Assembly (NCBI GenBank): GCA_033239005.1
Contig: BSQZ01000010.1
Location: forward strand, 11,345,001-11,409,000
Origin: Lamellibrachia satsuma
Lineage: Eukaryota > Annelida > Polychaeta > Sabellida > Siboglinidae
DNA: 64,000 nucleotides
Direction of reading: 5' to 3'
Both the position numbers and the translations under genes were made by a program. Of this stretch, positions 1-11,469 are shown one piece after another (the stretch's first letter is position 1; the number at the start of each line of letters is the position of its first letter). A model generated the notes under the pieces. That model was not told where the DNA came from. It saw only the letters and a list, made by a program, of their open reading frames with translations, and did no database searches.

Positions 1-70
1 AATAAGTCGTAAACCTGGCGTAAAACACGTGTCTTTAAAACTCTCTTAAAAGTGTGTAAGGATGAGATTG

Positions 71-154
71 ATGTGGAGAGCACAACAGAAAACATCCTCT
101 CGCCGTATCTTTATGTGGAGAGCACGACAGAGAACATCATGTTGCCGTATCGGC
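71..154. repeat. 2 x 42 bp tandem duplication
   Basis: Two adjacent imperfect copies of a 42-bp unit, each beginning atgtggagagcac. A second small duplication, 2 x 20 bp (tcagcacagggctgatgtg), lies at 261-300. Both create a short open frame on the + strand that shows no recognisable protein. Confidence 0.8.
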
Positions 155-502
155 TGTTCGATGGCGGCACACACAGGTCGTTGTTGCTGGCAGAACGTGC
201 TGAACACGGAACGGTAGGAGCAGAATCTTGCAGGCTTCACCAGAAGCCAGTAAAGCTTCTTCAGCACAGGGCTGATGTGTTCAGCACAGGGCTGATGTGC
301 TCTGGCACTCACAAGACTGATATGCTCCGGCACTCATAGCGGCTCGTGTTGTTTATGTTACAGCGATGCTGTTACGTGCAGAGGGCACGTGACACGGAAG
401 ACATCGAACTCATCAAAAATAAATACAAAGTAAGCAGTAACAGATGCACATTTTATTATAAAAATTATAATAATGATGACATTGATAACAAATATTATAA
501 TA

Positions 503-985
503 GGGGTAGTAGTGGTAATAGTGGTAATAGTAGCAATAGTGGTAATAATGGTAATAATTGCAATATTGGTAATAGTGTCAATAGTAGTAATAATTGTAAT
601 ACTGGCAATAGTGGTAATAATTGTAATAGTGGCAATAGTGATAATAGTGGCAATAGCGGTAATATTTGTAATACTGGCAATATTGGTAATAATGGTAATA
701 ATGGGAATGGTGGTAATAGTGCTAATAGTGGCAAAAGAGGTAATAGTGTTAATAGTGGCATTATTGGTAATAATGGTAATAATGGAAATAGTAGTAATTA
801 TGGTAATAATGGCAATAATGGTAATGGTGATAATAATGGTAATAGTGGTAATAGTGGCAGTAGTGGTAACGGTGGCAATAGTGGTAATAATGGTAATAAC
901 TATAATAGTGATTATAACTACATCAATGGCAACACTGACAATACTGGTAATAATAATAATTATGATGATGATGATAATAATTGTA
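503..985. repeat. degenerate 9-bp/trinucleotide array (ggtaatagt-like)
   Basis: About 480 bp built from variants of ggtaatagt and ggtaataat. One + frame reads as Gly-Asn-Ser/Gly-Asn-Asn repeats and another as Val-Ile repeats; the minus strand reads Thr-Ile or Leu-Pro. Several frames are open only because the unit lacks stops in those phases. The surrounding 346-1065 open frame has no domain outside the repeat, so I do not call a gene. Confidence 0.85.
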
Positions 986-1202
986 ACAAGTATAATTATT
1001 GTAATGCTCATAGTAATCATTATTTGTCAAGTTATCACAATCAAACTACGCTTGTCCGTTTTTAAAGTTTGAATAATTTAAAAGAGTTTCTTGCATTTAC
1101 CAATTACAAAAATGTAGATTATTGATGCATTGAATGCTATGGGGATTGTGTGGTTGTTAATAAACGGGTTTGAATTTAAACACGAAACTACACTTTAATA
1201 AC

Positions 1203-1506
1203 CGTTTCTGGTCCCCTTGCACTGTATGAGGAACCGCCAACGTTTCTGGTCCCCTTGCACTCTATGACAAACCGCCAACGTTTCTGGTCCCCTTGCACTG
1301 TATGACGAACCGCCAACGTTTCTGGTCCCCTTGCACTGTATGACGAACCGCCAACGTTTCTGGTCCCCTTGCACTCTATGACGAACCGCCAACGTTTCTG
1401 GTCCCCTTGCACTGTATGACGAACCGCCAACGTTTCTGGTCCCCTTGCACTGTATGACGAACCGCCAACGTTTCTGGTCCCCTTGCACTGTATGACGAAC
1501 CGCCAA
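1203..1506. repeat. 38-bp minisatellite, 8 copies
   Basis: Exactly eight 38-bp units, each with a core tttctggtccccttgcact, differing by single substitutions such as actgtatg versus actctatg. The copies are close to identical, which suggests recent amplification. Confidence 0.95.
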
Positions 1507-1593
1507 CGCCGCTCCAGCTTGAACATGACATTATATGACGACGTTATAATGAATATGTTGACTAATTTGTCACAACCATCGCGTATGAATTGA

Positions 1594-1762
1594 AAGGACA
1601 GTTTAAACGTCCCAATTCCAGCGATCCAATCGTAACCATGAATTGGTCTTGCTAATCGGTCTCGCTAACGTGTTTTCACAACCAACTAGTGCGCCGCGAT
1701 ACCACGCGACGCCGTGTCTGTTTACAAATTGGGGCACAACTCGTTCGTGTAAACATGCCTTA
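1594..1762. mobile_element. MITE family 1, decayed copy
   Basis: The right end (caaattggggcacaactcg then ttcgtgtaaacatgcctta) closely matches the right ends of the copies at 14096, 47466 and 48730. The left end, aggacagtttaaacg, resembles the reverse complement of the right end (aaggcatgtttacacg), consistent with degenerate terminal inverted repeats. A short minus-strand open frame across it is a shadow. No transposase is present, so this is a non-autonomous DNA element. Confidence 0.6.
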
Positions 1763-3000
1763 AGTTGTACGTATGTTGCCAGGAATTGGTGGGCCATCTG
1801 ATTCGACGATACCTGAATAAACTAGGCCGCTCGGACAAGACAGTGGCCGTCACTACGGATCATCTCGAACAGTTGAAACTGGATATCGTGAAGGAATTGT
1901 ACCGTAGGCCCACGGCGCTTTAGTATCACGTTTCTTTCTTATGGTTGCAAAAACAACTATACGTGTTTTATTAACAATATATGCCGACATGTGACAGCCA
2001 TTAAATTAGCATCAAAAGTATACTGCAGTGCTAGGCTATTAAATATAATCCTATGTAGGACAGAAACGCACTAAAACAGCCTTGCGTAGTAGCATTACCA
2101 TACTAGTTGGACATGGTGATGTTTGGATATACGCTAGATACAACATTATTATTATTATTATTTGGATGTGATGGTATTTCGGCGTACACTAAAACTAGCA
2201 TTATTTCTCTATTTGGATGTTTGTTTGTATGTATGCAACAATAGTATTTCGTTAGCTACACAAAAAATCAACTGCACGCTGTGAATGTGTGCTGTGAACA
2301 TTTAAATAAGTTGTGACGCCATAGCTACTCATCTGAACATTGTGAATACATTTACATGCTTATACTCGTATATGGACGATACGGTTTCATATGAATACAT
2401 ATGTGATTATATGATGAAGATCTTTCGTTGTTTTGTTCTTTAAGGTATACTGGACTATATAAGTGAATAATGTTAATACTGTTAATGTGGCACCGTGTTT
2501 CACACGTCGGAGTCTCAACGGAGAGGAGGATATTTGAATCCTTTCACTAACTTTTCGAAGCTTGGCCAGTTGTGTTTATTCCGCTTTGCTCGGTCCACTC
2601 AGCTGTGTGAACGAGTACCTGGCTACTGACAGTAGCGGATGTATAGGAACGAATAGCCCTGCCATAGTGATTGCTTTGAGTCTATATTTTTTCTTGAAAT
2701 TTCGTGTTAGCACATCTTCGTATCTAAGTTTGGGGCGGCCTCTGTTTCTAATAATTTCCGAAAATTGAGAGAATAGAGTTTGTTTTGGAAGTCTGTTGCT
2801 ATTCATACGAGTCACATGACCTGTCTGCCTGAGATTTATTTGCATAAGTGATTGTTCAATGCTCGGGATGTTTGCTCATTTGATTATTTTTTTTTGGTAA
2901 TGTGATCTCCATGGTGTTCGTAAAGCGTGTGAAATATTTCGTATTACGACAATCAATAACTCTTTTTTAAAGCGTAGCGTATATATCCAGCTGCAACGAC
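1763..3000. other. no recognised gene
   Basis: AT-rich unique sequence with a short att run near 2150. The open frames on both strands at 2562-2845 have no recognisable motif. The 60 bp before the fucosyltransferase ATG contains cag trinucleotides that could act as a splice acceptor, but no clear pyrimidine tract precedes them. Confidence 0.5.
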
Positions 3001-3030
3001 AACGTGTCGAAACAACTGATCCCGGGGACC

Positions 3031-4038
3031 ATGGGACGCTTCAACGGTGTCAACGCTCCTCGCCTCGTTCGTGTTGTAGTCGTGAGTGTATTTGTCTTCT
3101 TCTTTCTCGGATGCATCGCCACATACGGCCCGAAGCATGCGTCGATATACTTGTCGGACAACGGTTGGTTGTCAGGACAACCGACGCAGAACGTATCGAC
3201 GGATGTACCGTTGTCGTACACGGTGTACCAGAGCGGGCCTGGTGGGAGACTCGGCAACGCTATGTTTCAATACGCCTCCTTGTACGGAATAGCGCGAAAG
3301 AACAACCGTTCAGCCGCCATCAACACAAGACTCTATAAAGGCTTGTGGGACGTATTCTCCAATCTGACTATTCCACGCAAGGCCAGCTCGAATGGGGAAG
3401 TTATGCGTGAGAGACGTTACGGAACATACGACCCGAGGTTTGAGAATCTTCCCGATTCCGATGTTTCACTGCGCGGCTACCTTCAGTCGTGGAAATATTT
3501 CCAGAGATACGAGAGTGAGATACGACAGCAATTCGCGTTCAAAGATTCCGTCCTTGCCGAAGCCAGGGATTACTTGGTGAGCACGTCCCGGAGATACAAG
3601 GTTTCTCCGGCAGCCGGAAGTATCACTCTCGTCGGCATTCACATTCGACGCGGAGACCGAACAACTGCCAAGTTATCTCGGTATTATCGCGTCGCCGACA
3701 AGTCGTACATCGTCAAGGCGATGAATGACTTCAGACGGAATTACACGCGAGTACATTTCGTCGTTTGCAGTGACGACATCCCGTGGTGCAAAGAGCACTT
3801 GGGTCGGCAGAAGAATGTGTCGTTCTCTGAAGGTAAAACACACATCATCGACTTTGCGATTTTGAGTCTGTGCAACCACACCCTTACGACGGTCGGCACC
3901 TTCGGGTGGTGGGCGGCATGGCTGGCAGGTGGCACCACCACCTTCTACGCGAACCACGCCAAAAAGTCGACGCATGTTTATAAGGGACTCACTAGTGCTG
4001 ATCACTACCTACCGAAATGGATCCTCATGTCTGACTGA
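3031..4038 (+). CDS. GT11 galactoside alpha-1,2-fucosyltransferase (FUT1/FUT2-like), single exon
   Basis: It probably transfers L-fucose from GDP-fucose to a terminal galactose, making H-type glycans in the Golgi lumen. An open frame extends upstream to a GTG at 3004, but the first ATG is at 3031 in a strong context (gggaccATGg), giving 335 residues, close to vertebrate FUT1/FUT2 length. Numbering from the GTG: a type II signal anchor at about 21-40 (VVVVSVFVFFFLGCIA); the N-terminal family motif GGRLGNAMFQYAS at 80-92; the nucleotide-sugar motif VGIHIRRGD at 210-218; FVVCSDD at 252-258; and the C-terminal motif TVGTFGWWAAWLAGG at 296-310. All hallmark GT11 blocks are intact and in order, and there are several N-glycosylation sequons (N63, N120, N246, N271, N291). 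No intron interrupts it. The acceptor substrate cannot be inferred; invertebrate members are numerous and often uncharacterised. Base composition is more GC-rich than its flanks. Confidence 0.95.
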   Translation: MGRFNGVNAPRLVRVVVVSVFVFFFLGCIATYGPKHASIYLSDNGWLSGQPTQNVSTDVPLSYTVYQSGPGGRLGNAMFQYASLYGIARKNNRSAAINTRLYKGLWDVFSNLTIPRKASSNGEVMRERRYGTYDPRFENLPDSDVSLRGYLQSWKYFQRYESEIRQQFAFKDSVLAEARDYLVSTSRRYKVSPAAGSITLVGIHIRRGDRTTAKLSRYYRVADKSYIVKAMNDFRRNYTRVHFVVCSDDIPWCKEHLGRQKNVSFSEGKTHIIDFAILSLCNHTLTTVGTFGWWAAWLAGGTTTFYANHAKKSTHVYKGLTSADHYLPKWILMSD

Positions 4039-4400
4039 AGTTGTGTTTGTTTCGTTTTTCGTTACGTTAGCCACGTTGTATGTCCTCAAATCGTTACCCT
4101 ATCGATAATTGTCAATTGTTGATTAGAGGTGCCGAGTAAAAAGCGGTAGATCTACAGTTTTTCATGATGTAAGGGCTGAAGGTGAAAATCTGACGCCGCG
4201 GGCTCCGAGCCGCCGTATCGAGGGGGGTTTGGAAGAATTTGTTATTTTATGGTATATTTACTTAATTCTTGTGGGTATATTTGATACGTCAAGTGACGTA
4301 AGGATGTATTCTTGATTCCGGAATTAGTACATAAATGTTAACCTTGGAATTTGCATATTTTGACTCGAAGGCGGTAGAGCGGTAACCTGTGTACACATTT

Positions 4401-4406
4401 AATAAA
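4401..4406 (+). promoter_or_regulatory. candidate poly(A) signal for the fucosyltransferase
   Basis: The first clear aataaa downstream of the stop, about 360 bp into the presumed 3' UTR. It is compatible with an mRNA end shortly afterwards, but transcript data would be required. Confidence 0.35.
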
Positions 4407-5160
4407 AATCGATAGTTCAAAGCACCTCCGTTGTTAGTGTGGTGTCTGGATTCCCATGAAACGTCCGACGACAATGGCAACGAATTTGTTGATATTTGAA
4501 ACGACTACCTCTGAAAATAATTTGTTCAACGTTCGTTCCGAATATTTTCGTCCGCATCACATGACCTTTGTCAACGGACTGAGTTCGCTACGGACGCGTC
4601 ACATGACCAAAGTCACATCACACAGGCTGGAGAGGATTGACGGGAACTCTTGGTGGACATCTCGGTTCAGAGCAGGTTTCGTTCGACGAATGTTTGTTGC
4701 TTCTTTTGTTGTTCTCCTGGCCCCAGACGCCAGGCCCCAGACGCCAGGCCCCAGGCCCCAGGCCCCAGATCCCAGTTCTCGTCGTGGTCGTTCATTGAAC
4801 TCTGTTCAAGGTTTGTTTGTGTACACTGGGTAGACGACAAAATAGGTGTTCTCTGACTGTGTGTAATGTTATCGTTGTCTGCCCGGTATAATGCTGTTCA
4901 CATTCTGGACACAGTGTGTCAAACACAACTCTATACTTGGCCCCTCTTGCTGGCTTGCCCGTAGCAAAATGAGTCTGCCGACGAAGGCCTCCTGAAGCAG
5001 CCAAAATATTCGGAACGAATATCCAAAAAATTTCTTGAGTGCAAAGGTAATCATGTAAAATATCACATTCTAAGAAACCTGAACGTCAATGCATTCAAGG
5101 ATTTGTTGGTGTCTATGCGATACTTCGCTGAAAGTGCGTTGACCACGGCTGACCGTTCGT
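4407..5160. other. no recognised gene; small CCAGGCC-type repeat
   Basis: Unique sequence containing a short 7/14-bp repeat (ccccagacgccagg) at about 4718-4775. No supported coding region on either strand. Confidence 0.5.
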
Positions 5161-5202
5161 ATTACAAGTGGAGCCGGAATGCGCGTGTGTTCGTGTGAGA
5201 AC

Positions 5203-5305
5203 GTGTGTGTGTGTGTGCGTGTGCATGATTGTGTGCAGGTGTGTGGATGTGTGCGTGTGCCTGTGTCTGTGCGTGTGCGGTGCGCATGCGCGTGTGCGTG
5301 TTGAT
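5203..5305. repeat. TG/TGCG-rich simple repeat
   Basis: An interrupted gtgtgcgtgtg tract. It gives a spurious Cys-Val open frame on the + strand. Confidence 0.85.
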
Positions 5306-5430
5306 GTATTTCATTTCAGTGTACACGTTGTTGTGAACAAAGTGTGGCGTGTATTATTAAAATTGTGGTTCATGCGCTTGTTACTTTCATAAAGGAGGCG
5401 TTACACGGGATGTATTTAACAATAATATCG

Positions 5431-5715
5431 CGGTATCCAGTCACTGGTACTGCCCAGAGCACTCTAGGCTTCACCTCCCTGGCAGAATTGTTCATTCAAA
5501 CGCCATTTCGACTTCTCTTGGAAGCATTCAGCCACGCTGCAATTACTGCGCGAAGATTATTCGTTCATACATGCACCAGTGTCTATCGCCAGATACTCAT
5601 TTATGCAAGTGGGTGTTCTCTGACAACGTCAGGTGAACGAAATTGCAGCACGAGGATTCCAACTCGGGTTCTTCTGGCTGAAAGTTCGACGTTCTAACCA
5701 CCTCGCTACCGCGCA
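5431..5715 (-). mobile_element. tRNA-derived SINE, copy A
   Basis: On the minus strand the element starts with a tRNA-like head (at about 5715-5640: gcggtagcgaggtggttag, with a degenerate B box in front of ttggaatcctcg). A shared body follows (reverse complement of gccatttcgacttctct at about 5500, and of ccagatactcattta at about 5590), then a tail ending near 5431. The same order of blocks occurs in the copies near 23.7, 24.4, 25.7, 53.1 and 63.6 kb. It is diverged and presumably inactive. Confidence 0.8.
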
Positions 5716-6049
5716 ACACACATCAAGAGATGATACATTGGTGAAGGCTGGATGGAGAGACATGCAATATGTGGCCAGAATGAACAATGGCAGGTTGCAG
5801 ATGTTCGGTATTAATAGTTGCAGCGGAGACATGGACTTTTTGTAACCGACATATCGAGATTCACTGCGTGTCGATAACTCATTCGTCAGACGACTGAATG
5901 TCCGATCGCTTTAATACTGTATTTGCATCAAGACGAAGTTGATATAATGCTGTCGAAACTAGGCTTACAGACGGATACGACAGTGGGTTCAGATAGTTTG
6001 ACAAACCGGACGTTGAAAGACTTGCAAGACATCGTCGTTCCCATTTTAG

Positions 6050-6073
6050 CAACAACAACAACAACAACAACAA
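6050..6073. repeat. (CAA)n microsatellite
   Basis: A short pure aac/caa run between unique sequences. Confidence 0.9.
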
Positions 6074-6212
6074 GGAATTGTGCCCGCCATCAGTGAGTCC
6101 GTTCATGCATGACCGTTGCCAAAAGTAGTGCCGGATTAATAATGTTGACTTGCATAAAAGACAACGGTCGCGTGCTATACCTTGAGCATTCACATAATGT
6201 TGTCGACGCCGC

Positions 6213-6434
6213 CAAACAAACACACACAAGTAAATACAGCGAGGTGTGACAAACAAACACACACAAGTAAATACAGCGAGGTGTGACAAACAAACACACA
6301 CAAGTAAATACAGCGAGGTGTGACAAACAAACACACACAAGTAAATACAGCGAGGTGTGACAAACAAACACACACAAGTAAATACAGCGAGGTGTGACAA
6401 ACAAACACACACAAGTAAATACAGCGAGGTGTGA
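6213..6434. repeat. 37-bp minisatellite, 6 copies
   Basis: Exactly six 37-bp units (caaacaaacacacacaag then taaatacagcgaggtgtga), almost without substitutions. The minus-strand open frames across it, rich in Cys and Val, are artefacts of the repeat. Confidence 0.95.
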
Positions 6435-6479
6435 CAAACAATAAAGTACAGCGTAAAATATTTCTCCTGATCAAACAAA

Positions 6480-7960
6480 AACTGACATTGAAATACATTC
6501 CACCAAGTTATGCTTCTAAAGATGTGATCTTGTGAATAGTCAGATCTGATTGAACTGATTGAACTTTCTCTGATGAACTATTTGCGCGTTTTGGCAGCAC
6601 TGAAGTCCAACAATTGCTAAGATTAATCCGATCTCGTGGGGGTCAGGCATGGGTTAATTTTAATTGTTAATTTATTAATTGAATTAACTTAATTAATTTG
6701 ATTTAATTTAATTGATTAACTTTACCAAAAGGGTTTCATTTAATTACATTTAATTGACAAATTCCCAATTAACTCTCAACTAAGTGCTCATTTAACAGTA
6801 ACTGTTGATATTACTAGGTAGTTAGTTCCCAGTCATGTTATCCAGGTGTTTCCGGGAGGCCTGCAGTCAACATTCCAGTCACTAGTCTGAGAGAGATTAG
6901 ATTCAGGCATGTGTGAATGGGAGGGAGAACATAACATAGAGTAACTTGGGTATACTATGATTCACACATATATTACCCATATATTTTAGCATCACTTTTA
7001 TGCTGATTTATGAATTTTATTATAAGAGTTATTTTTATTAATATTGTATTTTAAGCGCCTCTGGACATTAGTATTATTATGAATTATCATCATCATTAGT
7101 AAAAGAACGTATTTTTAAGTTTGACATCACCATATTGGGCGTCTGCTGCAACGACGGAACTGACAATGCAACACTAAATGCGGTTGACGGATGTGACACA
7201 AATATTTCATGCGTGACAAAACAAAGGAATTACTCAGGTCTTTCCGTAGATCCGTGACAGATGTCGGGCTCGTCGCGATCAGTGTCGGCGCTTTCAATTA
7301 TGTCGCTAGGGCCGGTTTCCTGGGTCTGGCTATCACGTTAACGACCTCATAGAGAAAGCCGCACAAACGTTATACTTCATTACACTATGCCTACTGTTTG
7401 CGCCAATCAATTCGTCACAATCAACAAAATCGTTAGTGTGCTCGGTCGTCGAGCACTCCAGTCAAGCTCGGTCGTCGAGCACGGCAGTCACGGCACAACA
7501 GATTGACAAAACATGAGCGTTCATAACAGGAAAGGATGCAGCGTACAGCTAGGCGAACGACATACCCAACCTCCCCATGGAAAAGTACAGGAATTAGCCA
7601 ATAGGCCGATCATTAAAGTACAGCAGTGATATGATGATAGCCCAATTTGAAGATCATTATTTGCGTCATCATGCAGACTGCACGTTGTTTACGCGAGAAC
7701 GATTGAGTGTGTCTACAACGTGAGTAACACAATACGTATGACATTCCTCGTAACTAAACTACGAGAGGTGCGACTTCTCTAATTCCATTCCCTGTCATAC
7801 ACCGGCAATAAAAATGTTTCGAAAATGGAAAACCCTAGTGGCGCCACCCAACGGACAATGTCATACCAATATAATGGATGAATAAAATACAGTGTTGAAT
7901 AGACGATCCTTTTCACCAAGACACAAAGAGAAACAAAATCCGAATCTTCAACACAATCTA
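6480..7960. other. no recognised gene; AT-rich
   Basis: Includes an AATT/TTAATT-rich stretch at about 6650-6780 and, at about 7440-7490, two copies of gctcggtcgtcgagcac, each able to form a small hairpin (gctcg/cgagc). No coding or RNA gene is seen. Confidence 0.5.
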
Positions 7961-8360
7961 CCTCTGGGGTGGCAGTAGTACTACACTACCCCCGGGGTGG
8001 CAGTAGTACTACACTACCCCTGGGGTAGCAGTAGTACTACACTACCTCTAGGGTGGCAGTAGTACCACTCTTCCTCTGGGGTGGCAGTAGTACTACACTA
8101 CCCCTGGGGTGGCAGTAGTACTACACTACCCCTGGGGTGGCAGTAGTCCTACACTACCCCTGAGGTGGCAGTAGTCCTACACTACCTCTGGGGTGGCAGT
8201 AGTACTACACTACCCCTGGGGTGGCAGTAGTACTACACTACCCCTGGGGTGGCAGTAGTCCTACACTACCCCTGAGGTGGCAGTAGTACTACACTACCCC
8301 TGGGGTGGCAGTAGTACTACACTACCCCTGGGGTGGCAGTAGTACTACACTACCCCTGGC
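7961..8360. repeat. 28-bp minisatellite, about 14 copies
   Basis: Each unit contains ggggtggcagtagtactaca; the 10-bp palindrome gtagtactac sits at its centre. Substitutions such as tactac versus tcctac are shared by some units, indicating local duplication of groups of units. Confidence 0.93.
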
Positions 8361-8693
8361 AGATAAACCAGCTGAAACGTGAAACTTTCGGTTTTTCCCA
8401 CGCCATGTATGAATGTAGGCTGATTAATCTGTGCTTCGTCCCACTTCCCGTCTTGGTCGACGTCTTTCTGCAACTTTCCGGAATACGAAATAAACTGCAA
8501 CAATTTCGAAACTGCTCTTTCGGAGCAGTTTAGCGACGCCATTAGCCTTCGGCTTCGATCATTTACTTTCTGACCTAGCCATGAAAAACGAACACGTATA
8601 GCCGCTAAACTGCTCCCGAGACATCAACACTTACACAAATAAAAATAAACAAAAACTCGCCATCTCCTACGTGAGTTTTTGCTTTAGTTTTTG

Positions 8694-8699
<6 letters not shown>

Positions 8700-8765
<66 letters not shown>
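8700..8765. repeat. (TA)n microsatellite
   Basis: About 65 bp of uninterrupted AT dinucleotide. Confidence 0.98.
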
Positions 8766-8768
<3 letters not shown>

Positions 8769-9564
8769 TATGCGCTAGGTGGTCATTTTCATGGTTATGC
8801 CAGAAAACAAAAGATCGCGCTGTCAGTGTCGGTGACAGTCCGTTCGCGAGGCCCGCTGGCCTTGATCCGAACGACGCAATCGTCGCTGCCCGTGTCGCTG
8901 ACTGTGTTTCTACGGATTGATGGCGAACTACGTTACTCTATTCTTACTAATGTTTGCATTGCAACGGAATGCCGCACAACAAACCACCCTGACGCTTCGA
9001 AACAACCGCTATCGCTGTACAAAGGTGAATGAATGGAATGTCCCAGTCTCGCTGGGCTTCCATGTCACCAGTGACGTCACATCAAAGCTTGCCGATAATC
9101 GCGAGGAAATATGCACAATGGAGGCAGGCCGGTAGGACAGAGTATTATTTTGGAATTATTAATTAACTGAATTCTACTGAATTTTTCGGTGTTGTGGTAA
9201 TGGAAATATATTGCATAATGTAATACAATATGATTTCAAACAATCGTTGCTTTTATTCCCTTTAAGGGTTTTCCGGGCAAACGATTTTGAAGCCCAAAGC
9301 ACGACATCGTCAACAATCCTAGGGCGTTTCTCCCGTTGCCGCGGTTCTATAAAGTCGCCGGTTTGTACAAGCCTAGTGGCTCCACTTGTAGGCCAAGACC
9401 GACACGAATAAACACAAAAGCGATAAGCTAATCGGGTGTCATATAATTATTTAACCCTTCAACTGGACAAATAATGATAAACATACATTACTATTTTTTT
9501 TAACAAAAACAAACATCATACCATTAGCACAAAAACTAAAAAAATCGTAGCTCATCAGTAAACA
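8766..9564. other. no recognised gene
   Basis: Mixed composition. Open frames at 8763-9135 (+) and 9211-9411 (+) show no recognisable domain, signal peptide or splice context, and I treat them as chance. Confidence 0.45.
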
Positions 9565-9566
9565 CG

Positions 9567-9598
<32 letters not shown>

Positions 9599-9600
9599 TT
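9565..9600. repeat. (TGCG)n microsatellite
   Basis: A run of gtgc/gcgt tetranucleotides. The same motif recurs at 12027-12069, 19274-19317, 23580-23610, inside the foldback element (42040-42087 and 42660-42845) and at 60744-60813. Confidence 0.95.
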
Positions 9601-9841
9601 TGTGCATTCATGTTTGTGTTGGATTGAATTGTATGTATGCATGTATGTATGTATAATTTCTATTTAAACACCACATTTGTAAATCGTTTTGGAAAAGATA
9701 AAAAAGATAATTTAAAACAAGAATTATGTCTCCAAAGCAACCAAAATAACATTGGCATACAAATATAAATTTTCCTTTTCGCAACAACAACACATTTACA
9801 TGTAATTTCTAAATTCAATGAAGGACGTACAATATACACAA

Positions 9842-11335
9842 GTGTTGGCCTGGGGCCACTTGGACCTACCATGAAGGGTTGGTAGCATCAAGGTACAGTC
9901 ACAAGTGTTGGCCTGGGGCCACTTGGACCTACCATGAAGGGTTGGTAGCATCAAGGTACAGTCACAAGTGTTGGCCTGGGGCCACTTGGACCTACCATGA
10001 AGGGTTGGTAGCATCAAGGTACAGTCACAATGTTGGCCTGGGGCCACTTTGACCTACCATGAAGGGTTGGTAGCAACAAGGTACAGTCACAATGTTGGCC
10101 TGGGCCCACTTGGACCTACCATGAAGGGTTGGTAGCATCAAGGTACAGTCACAAGTGTTGGCCTGGGGCCACTTGGACCTACCATGAAGGGTTGGTAGCA
10201 ACAAGGTACAGTCACAAGTGTTGCCCTGGGGCCACTTGGACCTACCATGAAGGGTTGGTAGCATCAAGGTACAGTCACAAGTGTTGGCCTGGGGCCACTT
10301 GGACCTACCATGAAGGGTTGGTAGCATCAAGGTACAGTCACAAGTGTTGCCCTGGGGCCACTTGGACCTACCATGAAGGGTTGGTAGCATCAAGGTACAG
10401 TCACAAGTGTTGGCCTGGGGCCACTTGGACCTACCATGAAGGGTTGGTAGCATCAAGGTACAGTCACAAGTGTTGCCCTGGGGCCACTTGGACCAACCAT
10501 GAAGGGTTGGTAGCATCAAGGTACAGTCACAAGTGTTGCCCTGGGGCCACTTGGACCTACCATGAAGGGTTGGTAGCATCAAGATACAGTCACAAGTGTT
10601 GGTCGGGGGCCACTTGGACCTACCATGAAGGGTTGGTAGCATCAAGGTACAGTCACAAGTGTTGGTCGGGGCCACTTGGACCTACCATGAAGGGTTGGTA
10701 GCATCAAGGTACAGTCACAAGTGTTGGCCTGGGGCCACTTGGACCTACCATGAAGGGTTGGTAGCAACAAGGTACAGTCACAACGTTGGCCTGGGGCCAC
10801 TTGGACCTACCATGAAGGGTTGGTAGCATCAAGGTACAGTCACAAGTGTTGGCCTGGGGCCACTTGGACTACCATGAAGGGTTGGTAGCATCAAGGTACA
10901 GTCACAATGTTGGCCTGGGGCCACTTGGACCTACCATGAAGGGTTGGTAGCAACAAGGTACAGTCACAAGTGTTGGCCTGGGGCCACTTGGACCTACCAT
11001 GAAGGGTTGGTAGCATCAAGGTACAGTCACAAGTGTTGGCCTGGGACCACTTGGACCTACCATGAAGGGTTGGTAGCAACAAGGTACAGTCACAATGTTG
11101 TCCTGGGCCCACTTGGACCAACCATGAAGGGTTGGTAGCATCAAGGTACAGTCACAAGGGTTGGCCTGGGGCCACTTGGACCTACCATGAAGGGTTGGTA
11201 GCATCAAGGTACAGTCACAAGTGTTGGCCTGGGGCCACTTGGACCTACCATGAAGGGTTGGTAGCATCAAGGTACAGTCACAAGTGTTGGCCTGGGACCA
11301 CTTGGACCTATCATGAAGGGTTGGTAGCATCAAGG
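9842..11335. repeat. 63-bp minisatellite, about 24 copies
   Basis: Units of about 63 bp with core ggggccacttggacctacca. Some units lack one or two bases (tgttggcc for gtgttggcc). Each unit carries ctacca-tgaagggt-tggtag, able to form a 6-bp stem. Because 63 is a multiple of three, both strands stay open over many units (a 21-residue repeat); the single-base indels throw the frame, which argues against coding. Confidence 0.95.
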
Positions 11336-11385
11336 ATAAAATAATAATAATAAAGAACAATAAAAGATAAATAATGTAAATCGGA

Positions 11386-11455
11386 CATGCCGCGGATTGA
11401 ACCCTGGACACTCGAAGTGTAAAGCAAACCCTCTACCGTTAATCTACGACAACTT
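11386..11455 (-). mobile_element. tRNA-like SINE head or tRNA pseudogene
   Basis: On the minus strand it reads tagattaacggtagagg (A-box-like) followed about 30 bp later by gggttcaatccgc, a good B box. The T stem pairs poorly and no acceptor stem closes, so it is not a functional tRNA. The sequence differs from the SINE family seen elsewhere in the window. Confidence 0.5.
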
Positions 11456-11469
11456 ACATGTAAAGTTGC

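Noticed and set aside
346..1065. 239-codon GNS/GNN-rich frame
   Set aside because: Low-complexity repeat. Alternative phases on both strands are also open and nothing recognisable flanks the repeat.
1603..1797. 64-codon minus-strand frame
   Set aside because: Lies within the decayed MITE copy.
3673..4005. Minus-strand frames opposite the fucosyltransferase
   Set aside because: Shadows of the GT11 coding sequence.
11386..11455. Functional tRNA gene
   Set aside because: A and B boxes are present, but the T stem and acceptor stem do not pair; more likely a SINE head or pseudogene.
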